Assembly (NCBI GenBank): GCA_012845835.1
Contig: JABAKD010000007.1
Location: forward strand, 2,515,516-2,579,515
From: Undaria pinnatifida
Taxonomy: Eukaryota > Sar > Phaeophyceae > Laminariales > Alariaceae
Direction: 5' to 3'
Length of the DNA stretch: 64,000 nt
Part shown: piece after piece, positions 21,514 to 31,084 of the stretch
Position numbering within the stretch: the first letter of the stretch is position 1
Layout of the letters: every line of letters starts with the position of its first letter
Notes under the pieces: model-generated
The model's database searches: none
What the model was told of the DNA's origin: nothing
What the model saw: the letters and a program-made list of their open reading frames with translations, nothing else
Position numbers and translations under genes: made by a program

Positions 21514-22196
21514 AATGGTAGAATAGGGCCAGGCCCATAATGCCCGCAAAGTTTTTAGCATAATCAGCCTCTTCGAGCATAAGAAAGAGCATAAGTGCGA
21601 GGAGCATATATGCTCGAGCATATTTTAGCTACAAGAGCATACACGCATATCTTAGACGGCGAGCATGAGACGAGCATTGTTGACTTCATTTTTGGCATAA
21701 AGCATACGTGCGAGGAGCATATGCTCGAGCATATTTTAGCTACAAGAGCATACACGCATATCTTAGACGGCGAGCATGAGACGAGCATTGTTGACTTCAT
21801 TTTTGGCGTAAAGCACACGTGCGAGGAGCATATGCTCGAGCATATTTTAGCTAAAAGAGCATACACACATTGACGACGAGCATGGCTGCTTCATTTGGGC
21901 ATAAAGCTTGTAGATAAAGGGCATAAAAGGTGTGGAAGACATTTCTAACAGCGCCTGGTGTTCAATCAATCGATTTGTTTTGGCGATACTTCGACTTAAT
22001 TGGATCAGCGAGCATAAGGTGGCATTTGAAGCACATATACCCGCAATCAAACGGAGCATAAGAAGGGGCATAAACCCCGAAAATAACACAACTGTTAATA
22101 TTGAGCATAATTGACTTGTTTTAGCATATGATTTTCGAAAAAGGAGCATAAGAGAAAAAAAGGCATTATGGGCCTGACCCTATGGTCGAATGGTAG
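21514..22196. mobile_element. non-autonomous DNA element with TIRs and GAGCATA-rich interior
   Basis: Terminal inverted repeats lie at 21523-21544 and 22162-22183: 22 bases with one mismatch, reading ATAGGG[C/T]CAGGCCC outward to inward and ending ATAATGCC. The 8-base word AATGGTAG lies outside both ends (21514-21521 and 22189-22196), as expected of an 8-bp target duplication. The interior is full of AGCATA words and holds a 111-bp tandem repeat. No transposase. Confidence 0.8.
21599..21870. repeat. 111-bp tandem repeat inside the GAGCATA element
   Basis: TGCTCGAGCATATTTTAGCT begins units at 21611, 21722 and 21833 (the last is partial). The period is exactly 111 (37 codons), so frames stay open through the array on both strands. 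This reflects repeat length and is not evidence of a protein. Confidence 0.9.
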
Positions 22197-22760
22197 CCAC
22201 GCAGTCTTGCATTGATGTTTTCAGTGTTTCGGGTAATTTGTGAGGCGTTCAATAGGCGGGGAATGCTGCATTTTTCTTTTCCTGGTGATAAAAATCTGCT
22301 GTTCATATTAAGTTTCATAAAAAGATAAGATTAACCAAACGGAACAAACTGCAACAACCGCACAAGAGCCAGCGCGTGACAGCGGAGGTATAACGAGCGG
22401 GTATATACGATGCAGCTCATGTTATAACGGTGGCAGGCGTGACAGGCTATCTGCTCTAAATCCTTCCTTCCCGGTGTGGCTTGTTTCGCCCTTTAGTACA
22501 TGAGCACATCGATACAGCTTCAACATTCCTGAAAACGCCGCAGAAAGCGTCGTCGAAGAACAAAGAAAGGTGCCTGAAACAAAAAATTGCCTATTTCCGC
22601 CTTATCGCAAGTAAGTGTAAGAGTTGCCTCACAAAACCAAATCGACGACGGCGTATAGCAAAACAACAGAATTAAAACACCTACTACGGCGAATACCTCA
22701 AAATGTGTCAAACCAAACACGACGTACGGCGAATACCAGGCCGGGTCGACATACACACGA
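22197..22760. other. no supported gene
   Basis: No exon-like frame, RNA gene or defined repeat. Confidence 0.5.
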
Positions 22761-22764
22761 GAGG

Positions 22765-22930
22765 GCTGGAGTATTATTCTCGCGATAAGAAATGAAGGCG
22801 CGTACCGCCGTGATGGGCTGGGGGGAGAAGAACCTGGTTATTATTGTCTCCGGGTCTGAGCTGCACTTCAAGTAGGTGGAAGGGGGGAGAAAGAAAAGTC
22901 CGAAGATAATAGATGGGAAGCAAAAAAAAG
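22765..22930 (+). mobile_element. SINE-like family S2, copy
   Basis: GGAGTATTATTCTCGCGATAAG, GGCGCGTACCG, GGGGGAGAAGAACCTGG, CCGGGTCTGAGCTGC, and a tail GAAAGAAAAGTCCGAAGATA ending in AGCAAAAAAAAG. Confidence 0.7.
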
Positions 22931-23320
22931 CAATTACGGCATTTTAGGAGTGTGTTGCACGGCTATTTTCGAGAACATGTAAAGGCAGAGATGCTGTGTT
23001 TTTGCTTGAGCTTCCCTTTTGGGGTTCGTGTATATCTTGATTATAGTATAGCGACCAAAAAAACGGCGAGTGCGATGTTTTCAAGCGTCTGCCGTTACCG
23101 TGAGCGCGCGCGCAGCAGTGCAAGTCATGCTGCGCCCGTTCCGTCCGAGTCTTTGCATTTGTTGTCGTTCGGACTCCAATTTTATCATCTCGCCGACGAG
23201 CAGTGGCCGATGCCGCCATCGTCAAATTTTCGTCGTCCGTTGTTCCCCTCTCAAGTCTCAAAGGGGTTAGACCCTTGCCAAGGACAATTCCTGTTGTTGA
23301 TATAATACCACAGGAATTAA
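22931..23320. other. no supported gene
   Basis: No convincing exon. Both strands have similar open frames. Confidence 0.4.
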
Positions 23321-23456
23321 GGAACGCGCCAGCTAGCGCTGGATCGCGAATGCATTTGAGTTAAATTGACCCACGACGTGTAGTATTGAAATGCATGGAG
23401 GTTTGGTGAGCTTGAGCTTAATTTTTTCCCCGTTCGCCCGAGGACTTAAAAAGAGA
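23321..23456 (+). repeat. repeat X, copy 1
   Basis: GGAACGCGCCAGCTAGCGCTGG, TTGAGTTAAATTGACCCACG, TGGTGAGCTTGAGCTTAATT, TTTTTCCCC..GAGGACTTAAAAAGA. Other copies: 26622-26708 with 27516-27550 (interrupted) and 28975-29050. Confidence 0.7.
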
Positions 23457-23625
23457 ATGATATATCATGACACAAGCTACGGTAGAGGCACACGCCACTT
23501 TGTTTGTGGAACTCGTAACGCCTCTACTTGAGGACCTCTTACGTATACCTGCCACCCCCAAAAAAACTGATTTTGAGCAGGCTGAAAGTTCTTGGCAAGT
23601 CCAACCCGATGAATAAACCCGTGGC

Positions 23626-23770
23626 CCGGGTATACTACAAGACAATTGTTTTCTACGGAACGAGAGTGACCTTACGAGGATTGTGGCTTTAGAAGCATCA
23701 TCGCTGAGAAAAAAAATAACCCGAAAAGTCCACCGCTATCGTGGTGAGCGTCTCGTCGTGACGCTTGCTG
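23626..23770 (+). repeat. repeat Y, diverged copy
   Basis: CCCGTGGCCCGGGTATACTA, GTGACCTTACGAGGATTGTGG, CCACCGCTATCGTGGTGAGCG correspond loosely to the Y landmarks. Confidence 0.4.
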
Positions 23771-23813
23771 TGATACAGCAGGGATAGCCCCTACCTGTTT
23801 TTTTTTTTTTTTT

Positions 23814-24033
23814 CAGGGCTTTTTCACGGATCATGACCCGAACCGCGGGTCGGGGTGATGAGGTTTTTCAAATACTCTCGGGGTGAGCGGGGCCGGGTCA
23901 CAGAGGCGGTAGAAAAAGTATCACAGATCGGCTTGAATCGCGTCCGTTAGGTAATGAAATTCCACGGATCGGGCCGGGTTAACCTTGAGCCCATCCGAGC
24001 CGCGAGAAGCGACCCGACCCGTCAAGAGCCCTG
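23814..24033 (+). mobile_element. hAT-like MITE (GGGTC family), copy in tandem pair
   Basis: Left end CAGGGCTTTTTCACGGATCA, right end CCCGTCAAGAGCCCTG, inverted to each other. The interior has scattered GGGTC and GACCCG words but no long array. It is separated from the next element by exactly eight bases (GTGTTTGT). Confidence 0.7.
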
Positions 24034-24041
24034 GTGTTTGT

Positions 24042-24284
24042 CAGGGCGTTTCGTCGGTCGGATCATGGTTCGCGGGTGGGATCGTGTAGGGTGACCCCAT
24101 TCGACCCGTGATATGTAATGTCCTCCTGGCCCGACTCGGCCTGACTCTTGAGATTTCGAACACCTCTTGGCCTGTCCCGACTCAACCCGCAACTTTTGTG
24201 AGAATCGCCTGACTCGACCTGTGACTTGAAAAAAGAAATCATGACCTGACCCACCGGGTTGGGTCATGACCAGGGGAAAGCCTG
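24042..24284 (+). mobile_element. hAT-like MITE (GGGTC family), second of tandem pair
   Basis: Left end CAGGGCGTTTCGTCGG, right end CATGACCAGGGGAAAGCCTG, which in reverse reads CAGGCTTTCCCCTGGTCATG. The interior has degenerate GACCCG words (GACCCGTGATATG, CGACTCAACCCGC). The pair is bounded outside by T-rich octamers (TTTTTTTT and CTTTTTTT). Confidence 0.65.
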
Positions 24285-24649
24285 CTTTTTTTTGTTTCAA
24301 GGCTTCTGTCTACCTTACCCAAGGACGGAATATGAGAAGAACGACAAGTGCAGCTCAATGTGCAATGCCATGGCCCAGGTATAGAAACGAACTGCCACTG
24401 CCAGGGTGTACCGTAAAACGCGGCACTGATGTCGTTATGCAGAAATAATGGTTTGATGTGAAGACAAGACACAGAATCATTGATGCTCCGACGATATTAG
24501 TCGATGTTAGGTCGCCTAGCCCTTGAGCTGAGGAGCGCCCCGTCTGTCATAATAACGAAGTATACTTGAAGGATATACATGATACACCGATGCATTCCTT
24601 CCACAGCCGTCAGATTTTGTCCCCCTAAAAAAACGGGTTTTATTTATGG
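24285..24649. other. no supported gene
   Basis: No exon or complete repeat. CCATGGCCCAGGTATAGAAAC near 24367 is a Y-like word. Confidence 0.4.
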
Positions 24650-24840
24650 TTTCCGCGCACAGATTGATTGACATCACCCTGTTGACCCTGATACAAGCTA
24701 CACTCTGTACTTTTAAGGGGAGTCGCTGACCTATATCCTTAATGAGGACACACAACCCGTAATACGCGCGATCGGAGTATCACACACAGCTCGCAAAGAT
24801 GAGTTTCGACGAAATCTTCGATCACACAGCTGGAGTGTAC
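24650..24840 (+). repeat. dispersed repeat W, copy
   Basis: TTCCGCGCACAGATTGATTG, CATCACCCTGTTGACCCTGA, AAGGGGAGTCGCTGACC, TATCCTTAATGAGGACACAC, GCTCGCAAAGATGAGTTTCG, ending CACAGCTGGAGTGTAC. Well conserved against the 28.1-kb copy. Confidence 0.85.
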
Positions 24841-24847
24841 TACCGTT

Positions 24848-25094
24848 GAGTCATCCCACGGTAGGGTTGCAGCAGAAAATTCCTGAACTCCTCACATGAA
24901 CAACTCAATATCTCACCCAAAAAATGACTTCGAAGGCATTCGTTCGCACTACCCAACCAACCTTCTATGCCTTAGTCCAAAAATAAAATGTAATCGTGAA
25001 ATTACTTCATTGACCAGCAGTTCCTCACATGAGGAACTCAATCGCCCAGGGACGTTTTGGTGCCAAACGTGCAACCCCTACCGTGGGATGACTC
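24848..25094. mobile_element. 247-bp MITE with 24-bp TIRs
   Basis: GAGTCATCCCACGGTAGGG at the left is mirrored at 25070-25094 by CCCTACCGTGGGATGACTC; the arms run on to TTGCA/TGCAA with one extra G. The interior has a second palindrome, AGTTCCTC-ACAT-GAGGAACT. It lies directly beyond the end of a W copy. No coding capacity. Confidence 0.8.
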
Positions 25095-25404
25095 CGTTTT
25101 AAACTGCATACATTTTTTGTGCTACTCGTAGCCCTTTCTAGTAGCAGAAAATCCCCGAAAAAAACGACCGTCCACACAGACTTCCCGGTTTCCTTGAGGA
25201 AGATAACCTCCGAAGCCGCAAAATTTTGCCAAGAGTTCGTGCAATTTATTGATGTCACAGTAGTACTAATGGTAGACAACGGGCAAAAGCGCCGGTCACA
25301 CAAAGTTCCTTCGTACTTGGTGTGGGACGACGATGGAGGAAGTGGTCTTTTGGTCACGCCAAAATTACTTTTTTAGTGCGACCGGAAAAAAAACGAGGCA
25401 TCTT
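25095..25404. other. no supported gene
   Basis: No exon-like frame with splice support. Confidence 0.4.
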
Positions 25405-25905
25405 TTACCAGCTTTTGTCCCACAAATCGTGCTAGATAAAGCGCTAAATATATTTCACTTTATGGAGGTTTTTCAGCTGTTTTTTTGTGTTATGCTTTTT
25501 TTTGTCAAATCGCGAGGGGCCGTCGACCCACCCTAACCCTAATTCCTAGCCCTAACCCCAACGCTAACCCTAACCCCAACCCTAACCCCAACCTAACCCT
25601 AACCCCAACCCTAACCCCAACCCTAACCCCAACCCTAACCCTAACCCCAACCCTACCCCTAAACCTAACCCCAACCCTAACCCTGAACCTAACCCCAACC
25701 CTAACCCTAACCCTAACCCCAAACCCAACCCTAAACCTAGCTCCATAACCAAGACGCTAACCCAGGCTAGGGCTCCGACCCGAGCGCGGCTTCGCCGCGC
25801 GTTTTGTAAAAATTGATTGAAAAAAATATGCGGACCACCTCTAAACATTTGGAACCTATTGTGTACTTTATCTGGTATGATTTGTGGGGCGAGAACATCG
25901 CAAAA
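25405..25905. repeat. element T copy 2, with telomere-like core
   Basis: Same order as copy 1: TTTGTCCCACAAATCGTGCT, AAATCGCGAGGGGCCGTCGA, core, CCCAGGCTAGGGCTCCGACC, GCGCGGCTTCGCCGCGCG hairpin, GACCACCTCTAAACAT, TATGATTTGTGGGGCGAGAA. Confidence 0.85.
25534..25745. repeat. CCCTAA/CCCCAA interstitial telomere-like tract
   Basis: About 33 mostly CCCTAA and CCCCAA hexamers with occasional CCTGAA and CCCTAC slips. It is longer than the tract of copy 1, so the core length varies between copies. Confidence 0.9.
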
Positions 25906-26621
25906 GACTATAATACTGGGATGAATTAAGTAACATAATGCTTGTATGATATTGATATTAGTAGTACGTAGGAAAGGTTACTATGTTATTATCCTCGAGG
26001 AAGGTAACCTCCGAAACTGTGACCCTTCGCACAAACAATTGACCGTAGCTCTCCTATGGCTGGGGGGTAATGGTTGGGACCCCCTTATGCGTTGGTCGGA
26101 GTCACTCACGCGAGTGACCCCGCTACCCCTTTTGCGGTGTCCAGAGTTGGTGCTGTTTTTTGGGCCCGCGAGTTTACAGAGTGTACCCCCACGTTTTTTT
26201 TTTTTGTAGGTTTTCGCGGACAGTTTGCTTGCAAATAGTAGTGTCGAGATAGTTTTCGCGGTAAGGAAAGGGTTGGGTTTTATTTACCCTTCTGGTCAGA
26301 TGCAGATTACAACGCGTGCGTGATAAATATTTGACCCGTGTAGGCTATGATTGCAATTGCAAGGATTTTTATTGGGGCCACAGCCAAAATCAGGTGTACC
26401 TTGTGATTTTGAGCCAAAATCAGGTACGTACTGAAACCAAGTAAGCAGCGCACGCGACGAGCAGTGTTTTTCAGGAGTTTTTGACCATGATGGATCATAC
26501 CAGGTATCCTAGTTTTGTATTTTCGCCGGAACCGTGGAATGATGGCGAATGCGCTGCCGGGGTTGTAAGGAGGACCACTGATAGCGACAGCTCACGCTAT
26601 CGCTACAGCAGTGGGATCCGA
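25906..26621. other. no supported gene
   Basis: One exact ATACCAGGTAT at 26497-26507. No coding evidence. Confidence 0.5.
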
Positions 26622-26708
26622 AGGATGCGCCAGCTAGCGTTGGGTTGCGAAAGCAACTGAGTTAAATCGACACACGACGCGTATGAAAATACGTGGAAGT
26701 GTGATGAG
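26622..26708 (+). repeat. repeat X, copy 2 left part (interrupted)
   Basis: GATGCGCCAGCTAGCGTTGGG, ACTGAGTTAAATCGACACACG, GGAAGTGTGATGAG match X. The remainder (GAGCTTAATTTTTCCCC, GGAGGATAAAAAG) resumes at 27516, so about 800 bp have inserted here. Confidence 0.65.
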
Positions 26709-26736
26709 AGTCGTTATTTTCCGACGATTTTGGGCT

Positions 26737-27515
26737 AAGGCCGTTTCTTATGCAGTCGGATTCCGCCAGTCGAAAACGGCCCTTTTAGACTGGATTTTTT
26801 TTCGACTGGAGTCTTCTGGTCCTTCTTATCGTCAGTCGAGTCGATTTTATAGTTTTTGTGCTCTTCCTCGAGGCGGTTAGTGTGAGGGAGTATTGCTGTA
26901 CAGCAGGCGAAATACGAAATCGGTTGGCAGCTCTGTGCTTCGCGCTTTCTCCGCGAGTAACGGCTCGACGAACCTTCGTCCCAGCGAGTTGGTGGCTTTG
27001 GGGTTAGCTGAAAGCCGCCAAAGCTACGTTCGTGGAGCTGCACTCAGCCGAGAGCCGCCAAAGCTACAGCAGGCGCAGCCGTTGTTGACAGCATGGGATC
27101 GAGACCGCGCGCTGCTGCCGTCGTGTGATACACGCTGCTGGCGAGCGGAACTAGGACTGCGCCACGTTGACTTGCTGCGAGAAGCAACAGCAGGGGTAGC
27201 CAACCCAGCGTCAGCGCCTTGTATGATACTGCAGTGTGGTACCTGGTATGGGTGTGTGGCCGTGTGGGTGTGTGTTTGGTGGTGGGATGAGCAATGCGAT
27301 CGGTTCAAAAAACACGTGTGAAACTTTTTCGACTGAGTTTTTCGACTGGAGGATCCAGTCGAAAAAGTCGAGTTTTTCGACTGGATCCGCCAGTCGGAAT
27401 TCTCAGTCGAAAAAAGTTGAGTCGAAAAAGCTCTTTTTCGAGAAAGCCCGATTTGTGCTTCAGTCGAAAAAGGCCGTTTTCGATTGACAAATCCGACTGC
27501 ATAAGAAATGGCCTT
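26737..27515. mobile_element. 779-bp DNA element with long TIRs and CAGTCGAAAAA repeats
   Basis: Left AAGGCCGTTTCTTATGCAGT and right ACTGCATAAGAAATGGCCTT are inverted copies with one mismatch. The match continues inward (CGGATT, then TCGAAAACGGCC) for about 45 bases. Subterminal CAGTCGAAAA and TTTTCGACTGG words occur about ten times, like transposase binding sites. It splits a copy of repeat X. No transposase frame; the interior (26890-27290) is GC-rich with no homology I recognise. Confidence 0.85.
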
Positions 27516-27550
27516 GAGCTTAATTTTTCCCCATCCGCCGGAGGATAAAA
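27516..27550 (+). repeat. repeat X, copy 2 right part
   Basis: GAGCTTAATTTTTCCCCATCC and GGAGGATAAAAAG continue the copy interrupted at about 26708. Confidence 0.6.
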
Positions 27551-28093
27551 AGAAAGAGAAAAAAATAGCGAATGTGCGTCCTCCAAAATCTTGTTTTTTT
27601 TTTTTTTTGGTATGGCCTTTTTTGTGTTCGTGTATCTCTGTATCGTATGCTTTTGAGTGTTTTCGCGATCAGTCATTCCTACCATCATACCGCTGTTGTA
27701 CCAGATATATAGTTGCCGCATCGATAGCATACATACTCGTATGAACAAAACATGGGAGATTAATTTGAAATTGAACTGCTTGCTTTCCGTAAAATTTCAG
27801 CAAGCAGCAGTATTTGATGGTGGGAAACGGGAAGAGATCTCGTACGAGTAGCTTCATGCCAGTACAATATCAATACTGGGAAGAGACCCTGCACGATGTA
27901 CAGAATACATTTAGCAAGAAATATAGTTTAGTACACGTAGCCTTAAATGGGAAGATACCCCGTGCGCCACGGCAAGCGTACTTATGGCGCCCACCCTCGT
28001 TCCCAGCTTTGAAGTCTCAACCATCCTCGAGTAACTGCTTGCACACCACGGCACGAAGTTCCTTAGCTGTAAATCACGTATTATAATATACTC
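27551..28093. other. no supported gene
   Basis: T-rich run near 27595-27609. No exon or defined repeat. Confidence 0.45.
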
Positions 28094-28275
28094 GTATAGA
28101 CTGACTAAAATCGCCCTGTTGACCCTGATAGCTACACTAACTGTAGTTGTAAGGGGAGTCGCCGACCTATATCCTTAATGAGGACACACAACTCGTAATG
28201 CGCGCGATCGGAGTATCACACACAGCTTGCAAAGATGAGTTTCGACGAAATCTTCGATCTCACAGCTGGAGTGTA
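28094..28275 (+). repeat. dispersed repeat W, copy
   Basis: CTGTTGACCCTGATAGCTAC, AAGGGGAGTCGCCGACC, TATCCTTAATGAGGACACAC, CGCGCGATCGGAGTATCAC, GCTTGCAAAGATGAGTTTCG, CACAGCTGGAGTGTA. Confidence 0.85.
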
Positions 28276-28628
28276 TTTTCATTTTTTATAATATACTCGT
28301 AACAGAAACTGCGCCGATCTCGACGCGTGTGGCCGACGAACAGCTGTCTGTGTCCACTGTGCTGTATACGCGCGCATCATATATACTCCGTATGTATGTG
28401 GTTGTGGCGGGCCGTATGTCGTATCATATGTATGTATTAATAGTGTGGCGATGTCTTCGTGTCGGGCGTGTAGGAGACGGCAGTAGCGCCGTGATGTACA
28501 AGGGGTTGGGTTCCTTCATTTTTATTCTTAATTTGTATTTTAATTCGTATTAATTCGTATTATTCAAAAGCTTCGTTTTCGGAGTTGAATCGGTGGGCAC
28601 AATCGATTTGTTTCCCGGGATAATTAGT
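28276..28628. other. no supported gene
   Basis: AT-rich with TTCGTATTAATTCGTATTA near 28545. No exon. Confidence 0.4.
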
Positions 28629-28925
28629 TGTTGTTGTTGTTGTTGTTGTGTTTTGATGTTTTTGTTTTTGTTGTTGTTGTTGTTGTTGTTGTGTTGTAAT
28701 GTTTATGTTTTTGTTTTTGTTTTTGTTGTTGTTGTCGTAGTTGTTTTGTGTTGTGTTGTGTTGTGTTGTACGGAGTATTATTTTTGTTTTTGTTGTTGTT
28801 GTTGTTGCTGTTGTTGTTGTTGTTTTTGTTTTGTTGTTGTTGTGTTGTGTTGTGTTGTGTTTATTTTTTTATTTTGTTTCTTTTGTTTTGTTTTGTTTTG
28901 TTTTGTTTTTGTCGTTGTTGTTGAT
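28629..28925 (+). repeat. (GTT)n/(GTTTT)n compound microsatellite
   Basis: Alternating blocks of GTT, GTTTTT and TTGTG over about 300 bp. Its Val/Phe/Cys-rich translations are artefacts. Confidence 0.95.
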
Positions 28926-28974
28926 GTTCATATATGTATACTTCGAAGTGTACGTTCATGGTGACATAATGATA

Positions 28975-29050
28975 ATGCTGATACGCGTGGAAGTGTGGTG
29001 AGTGGTGAGCTTAAGCTTTTTTTTTCCCCATCTGCTGGAGGATTTAAAAA
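28975..29050 (+). repeat. repeat X, copy 3 right part
   Basis: GGAAGTGTGGTGAGTGGTGAG, CTTAAGCTTTTTTTTTCCCC, GGAGGATTTAAAAAAAAGG. Confidence 0.6.
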
Positions 29051-29350
29051 AAAGGTAATAATAACGAGTAGTAGTGCTGATGCTGCTATTAAAAGCGTTT
29101 GTACAGTTAGTACTTGTTTTACCTGCTGCTGTGGTTATTGTTTTGATTGTTCTGGTATTACCCGCGCCCTGTACCATTGCACGCACTTTTGGGGGCCAAT
29201 TTTACTTGAATCTTTTTATATGTATCAGTTAATTTTTGCACGAAATTAGGGTGGGATATTTTTTGCACTAGACCATTTCCAACTCCTAAATTTTTCCTAG
29301 ACTAACTCTAAGTGTTTTGTACCCACGTCGGGAGTGCGGTGCTAAAAGGG

Positions 29351-29450
29351 TTAACGCCTTAACTACTTGTATGTGCTGGAAACCATTTTTGGGGACAAAT
29401 GTACTCGAAGTTAGTATAGGGAGGGATTTGGGGGCTCCAAAGGGGGTGGG
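29351..29450 (+). repeat. mini-MITE family Z, copy 5
   Basis: TTAACGCCTTAACTACTTG, TTTTTGGGGACAAATG, GAAGTTAGTATAGGGAGGG, GGGGGCTCCAAAGGGGG. Confidence 0.8.
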
Positions 29451-29459
29451 ATATTTTTG

Positions 29460-29925
29460 TCTGTAGTAACGCTTGTGACCTGCCCCCCCCCCCCCCCTCC
29501 CCCCCCCCCCCGCCCCTGGCTCTGGCTCCTAAATATTTCGACAGCTATACGATATGTGGACCTTCTTCCATCCCCCCCCCCCCTACTCAAACTCTCACGC
29601 CTCATGAGTGCGAGGTGCCTCATTCAAGCTTGGGGGAGGTTACTCGTTGTTTTTGTAACGCTTGTAACCCCCCCCCCCGCCTCCCCCGCCTCCCCCCCTG
29701 CTGGTTCTTAATTATTTTCTGCAGATGTTGCGGCTGAATATGCCGTGTTTTGTATACCCCCCCCATACCTCCCCGACCTTGTTACTCTGAAGTGCTGGAG
29801 ACCAGGACAGTAGTTCGCTTTTTTGCGGGGGAACGCTTGTGAGCCCCCCCCCCCAGCTCGGCACCCGTATTGTCTCGACAGCTACGCGGACCTTCCCAGC
29901 TACATCATGGAACTTCTATCCTCCC

Positions 29926-29961
<36 letters not shown>

Positions 29962-30240
29962 GCTCATTTTTAATAACATACTGAAACGTTTGGGGCAGTT
30001 ACTTACTCAGATTTGTTTTTTCAACGCCCCTCCCCCCCACCTCCGGCTCGGCCTCCTTTTTGTTTGTTGTTATATCCTCCGTGGTGTTCTTTTCGGTGAT
30101 GTTTTTTATAGCGCTTATGATCAACCCCCCCCCCCCCCCCCCCCCCCCCCACGTTTCGAAAGGGATGCATGACCAATAGTCAGAATACCAAGGCAAGCAA
30201 CACACGAGTACCCCCCCCCCCCCCCCCTCCCCTGGCTTTA
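29460..30240 (+). repeat. poly-C-rich diverged tandem region related to LINE 3' tails
   Basis: AACGCTTGTGACC or a variant followed by a C run recurs at about 29468, 29657, 29831 and 30108 (GCGCTTATGATC). C runs reach about 30 bases (around 29926-29958). CGAAAGGGATGCATGACC..AAGGCAAGCAACACACGAGT at 30157-30210 is the LINE C-terminal tail. I read the region as stacked, eroded LINE 3' ends and UTRs. Confidence 0.6.
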
Positions 30241-30469
30241 GCCTCCTTATTTTTCCGGCTACGTGGGTAATTTCATCCGATGATGTCGAGGGTAAGGGAG
30301 AGCTGGAATAAGCTGGGATAACGTATTCGAGAAAATATGGAAGGGTTTAGGGGGAGACCGAGAAGAGGTACATGTACTGTCTATAGAGAAGTTTGGCGGG
30401 TACAAGACAGAAGTAAAATAATGAATAGAAGAAAGGGAAAAGCAAGCGTCGAGAAATTAAGATGACAGA

Positions 30470-31065
30470 GAAGCACTTAGGATATACGGGGGGTTGAGGG
30501 AAGATATTGGAATGAAAACGTGTCTGCATGGCGCAATGGACAACGCGAAAAAGCAGAAACTGCGATTTCGTGTAGGGGACCTGGACGTACCAGAAAGAAG
30601 AAAGAGTTTTTTTTGTTTTTTTGCACACTTCTACTTTCCAGCTCTTGGACAAGCCGTGGTCGATATACCAGTAATCGGGAGGAGGAGGACGTGGCTACAA
30701 ATATGTGCCCATGTGGCACAACAATAAAGAGTAGGTAGTAGGAAAATGTGAAATGTACAAGGAGGAACGGGATGCGTTAGAGGAGATGAGGAAATTAGAT
30801 GTATGTGACATGGAAGAGTTTGGTAGGCTAGAGAGTAGCGAGAAAACGATCGCTATCCTAGGAGATAGATGGTGGCCGCAGACGGCGAAACAGGACGGGG
30901 ATAGGATAAGCACACAGTTTCTATGTAGTATATGGAAGAAGCGTAATGAGCGCCCAAAGTGTTAGAGGTGTCTCTACTGGGAGTAGGAACGGTGCTCCGT
31001 CTCGAAAGGGACGCGTGGTCAATGAATGGTCACATGATGGCTAAGGCAAGCAACAAATGAGTACG
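30470..31065 (+). pseudogene. LINE ORF2 C-terminal fragment with zinc-finger-like motif
   Basis: Best copy of the family. Pieces read in order: YGGLREDIGMKTCLHGAMD, KLRFRVGDLDVPERRK, the cysteine motif MCPCGTT, then YKEERDALEEMRKLDVCDME, EFGRLESSEKTIAILGDRWW, PQTAKQDGDRISTQFLCSIW, KKRNERPKC and finally GVSTGSRNGAPSRKG-like. The Cys-rich segment after the RT domain followed by a conserved tail is the usual C-terminal layout of non-LTR retrotransposon ORF2 proteins. The copy is 5'-truncated, with no RT or endonuclease motifs. It is interrupted at 30604-30660 by a SINE-A 3' fragment and has frameshifts after the Cys motif. Confidence 0.8.
30604..30660 (-). mobile_element. SINE family A 3' fragment nested in the LINE
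   Basis: Its reverse complement reads CCACGGCTTGTCCAAGAGCTGG, AAAGTAGAAGTGTGCAAAAAAAC, the 3' end and A-tail of SINE A (compare 20180-20236). It separates VPERRK from the Cys motif, which are closer in the 6.6-kb copy. Confidence 0.75.
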
Positions 31066-31084
31066 CCCCCTCCCCCCTGCCTCC

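Noticed and set aside
21595-21873. Protein made of 37-residue repeats
   Set aside because: The 111-bp unit keeps frames open on both strands equally and lies inside a MITE with clean inverted ends.
23814-24284. CRISPR-like or bacterial repeat array
   Set aside because: The repeats are degenerate GGGTC words inside inverted-terminus elements. There is no regular repeat-spacer pattern anywhere in the window, and the DNA is eukaryotic.
28593-29001. Val/Phe/Cys-rich membrane protein
   Set aside because: It is the translation of a GTT/GTTTT microsatellite.
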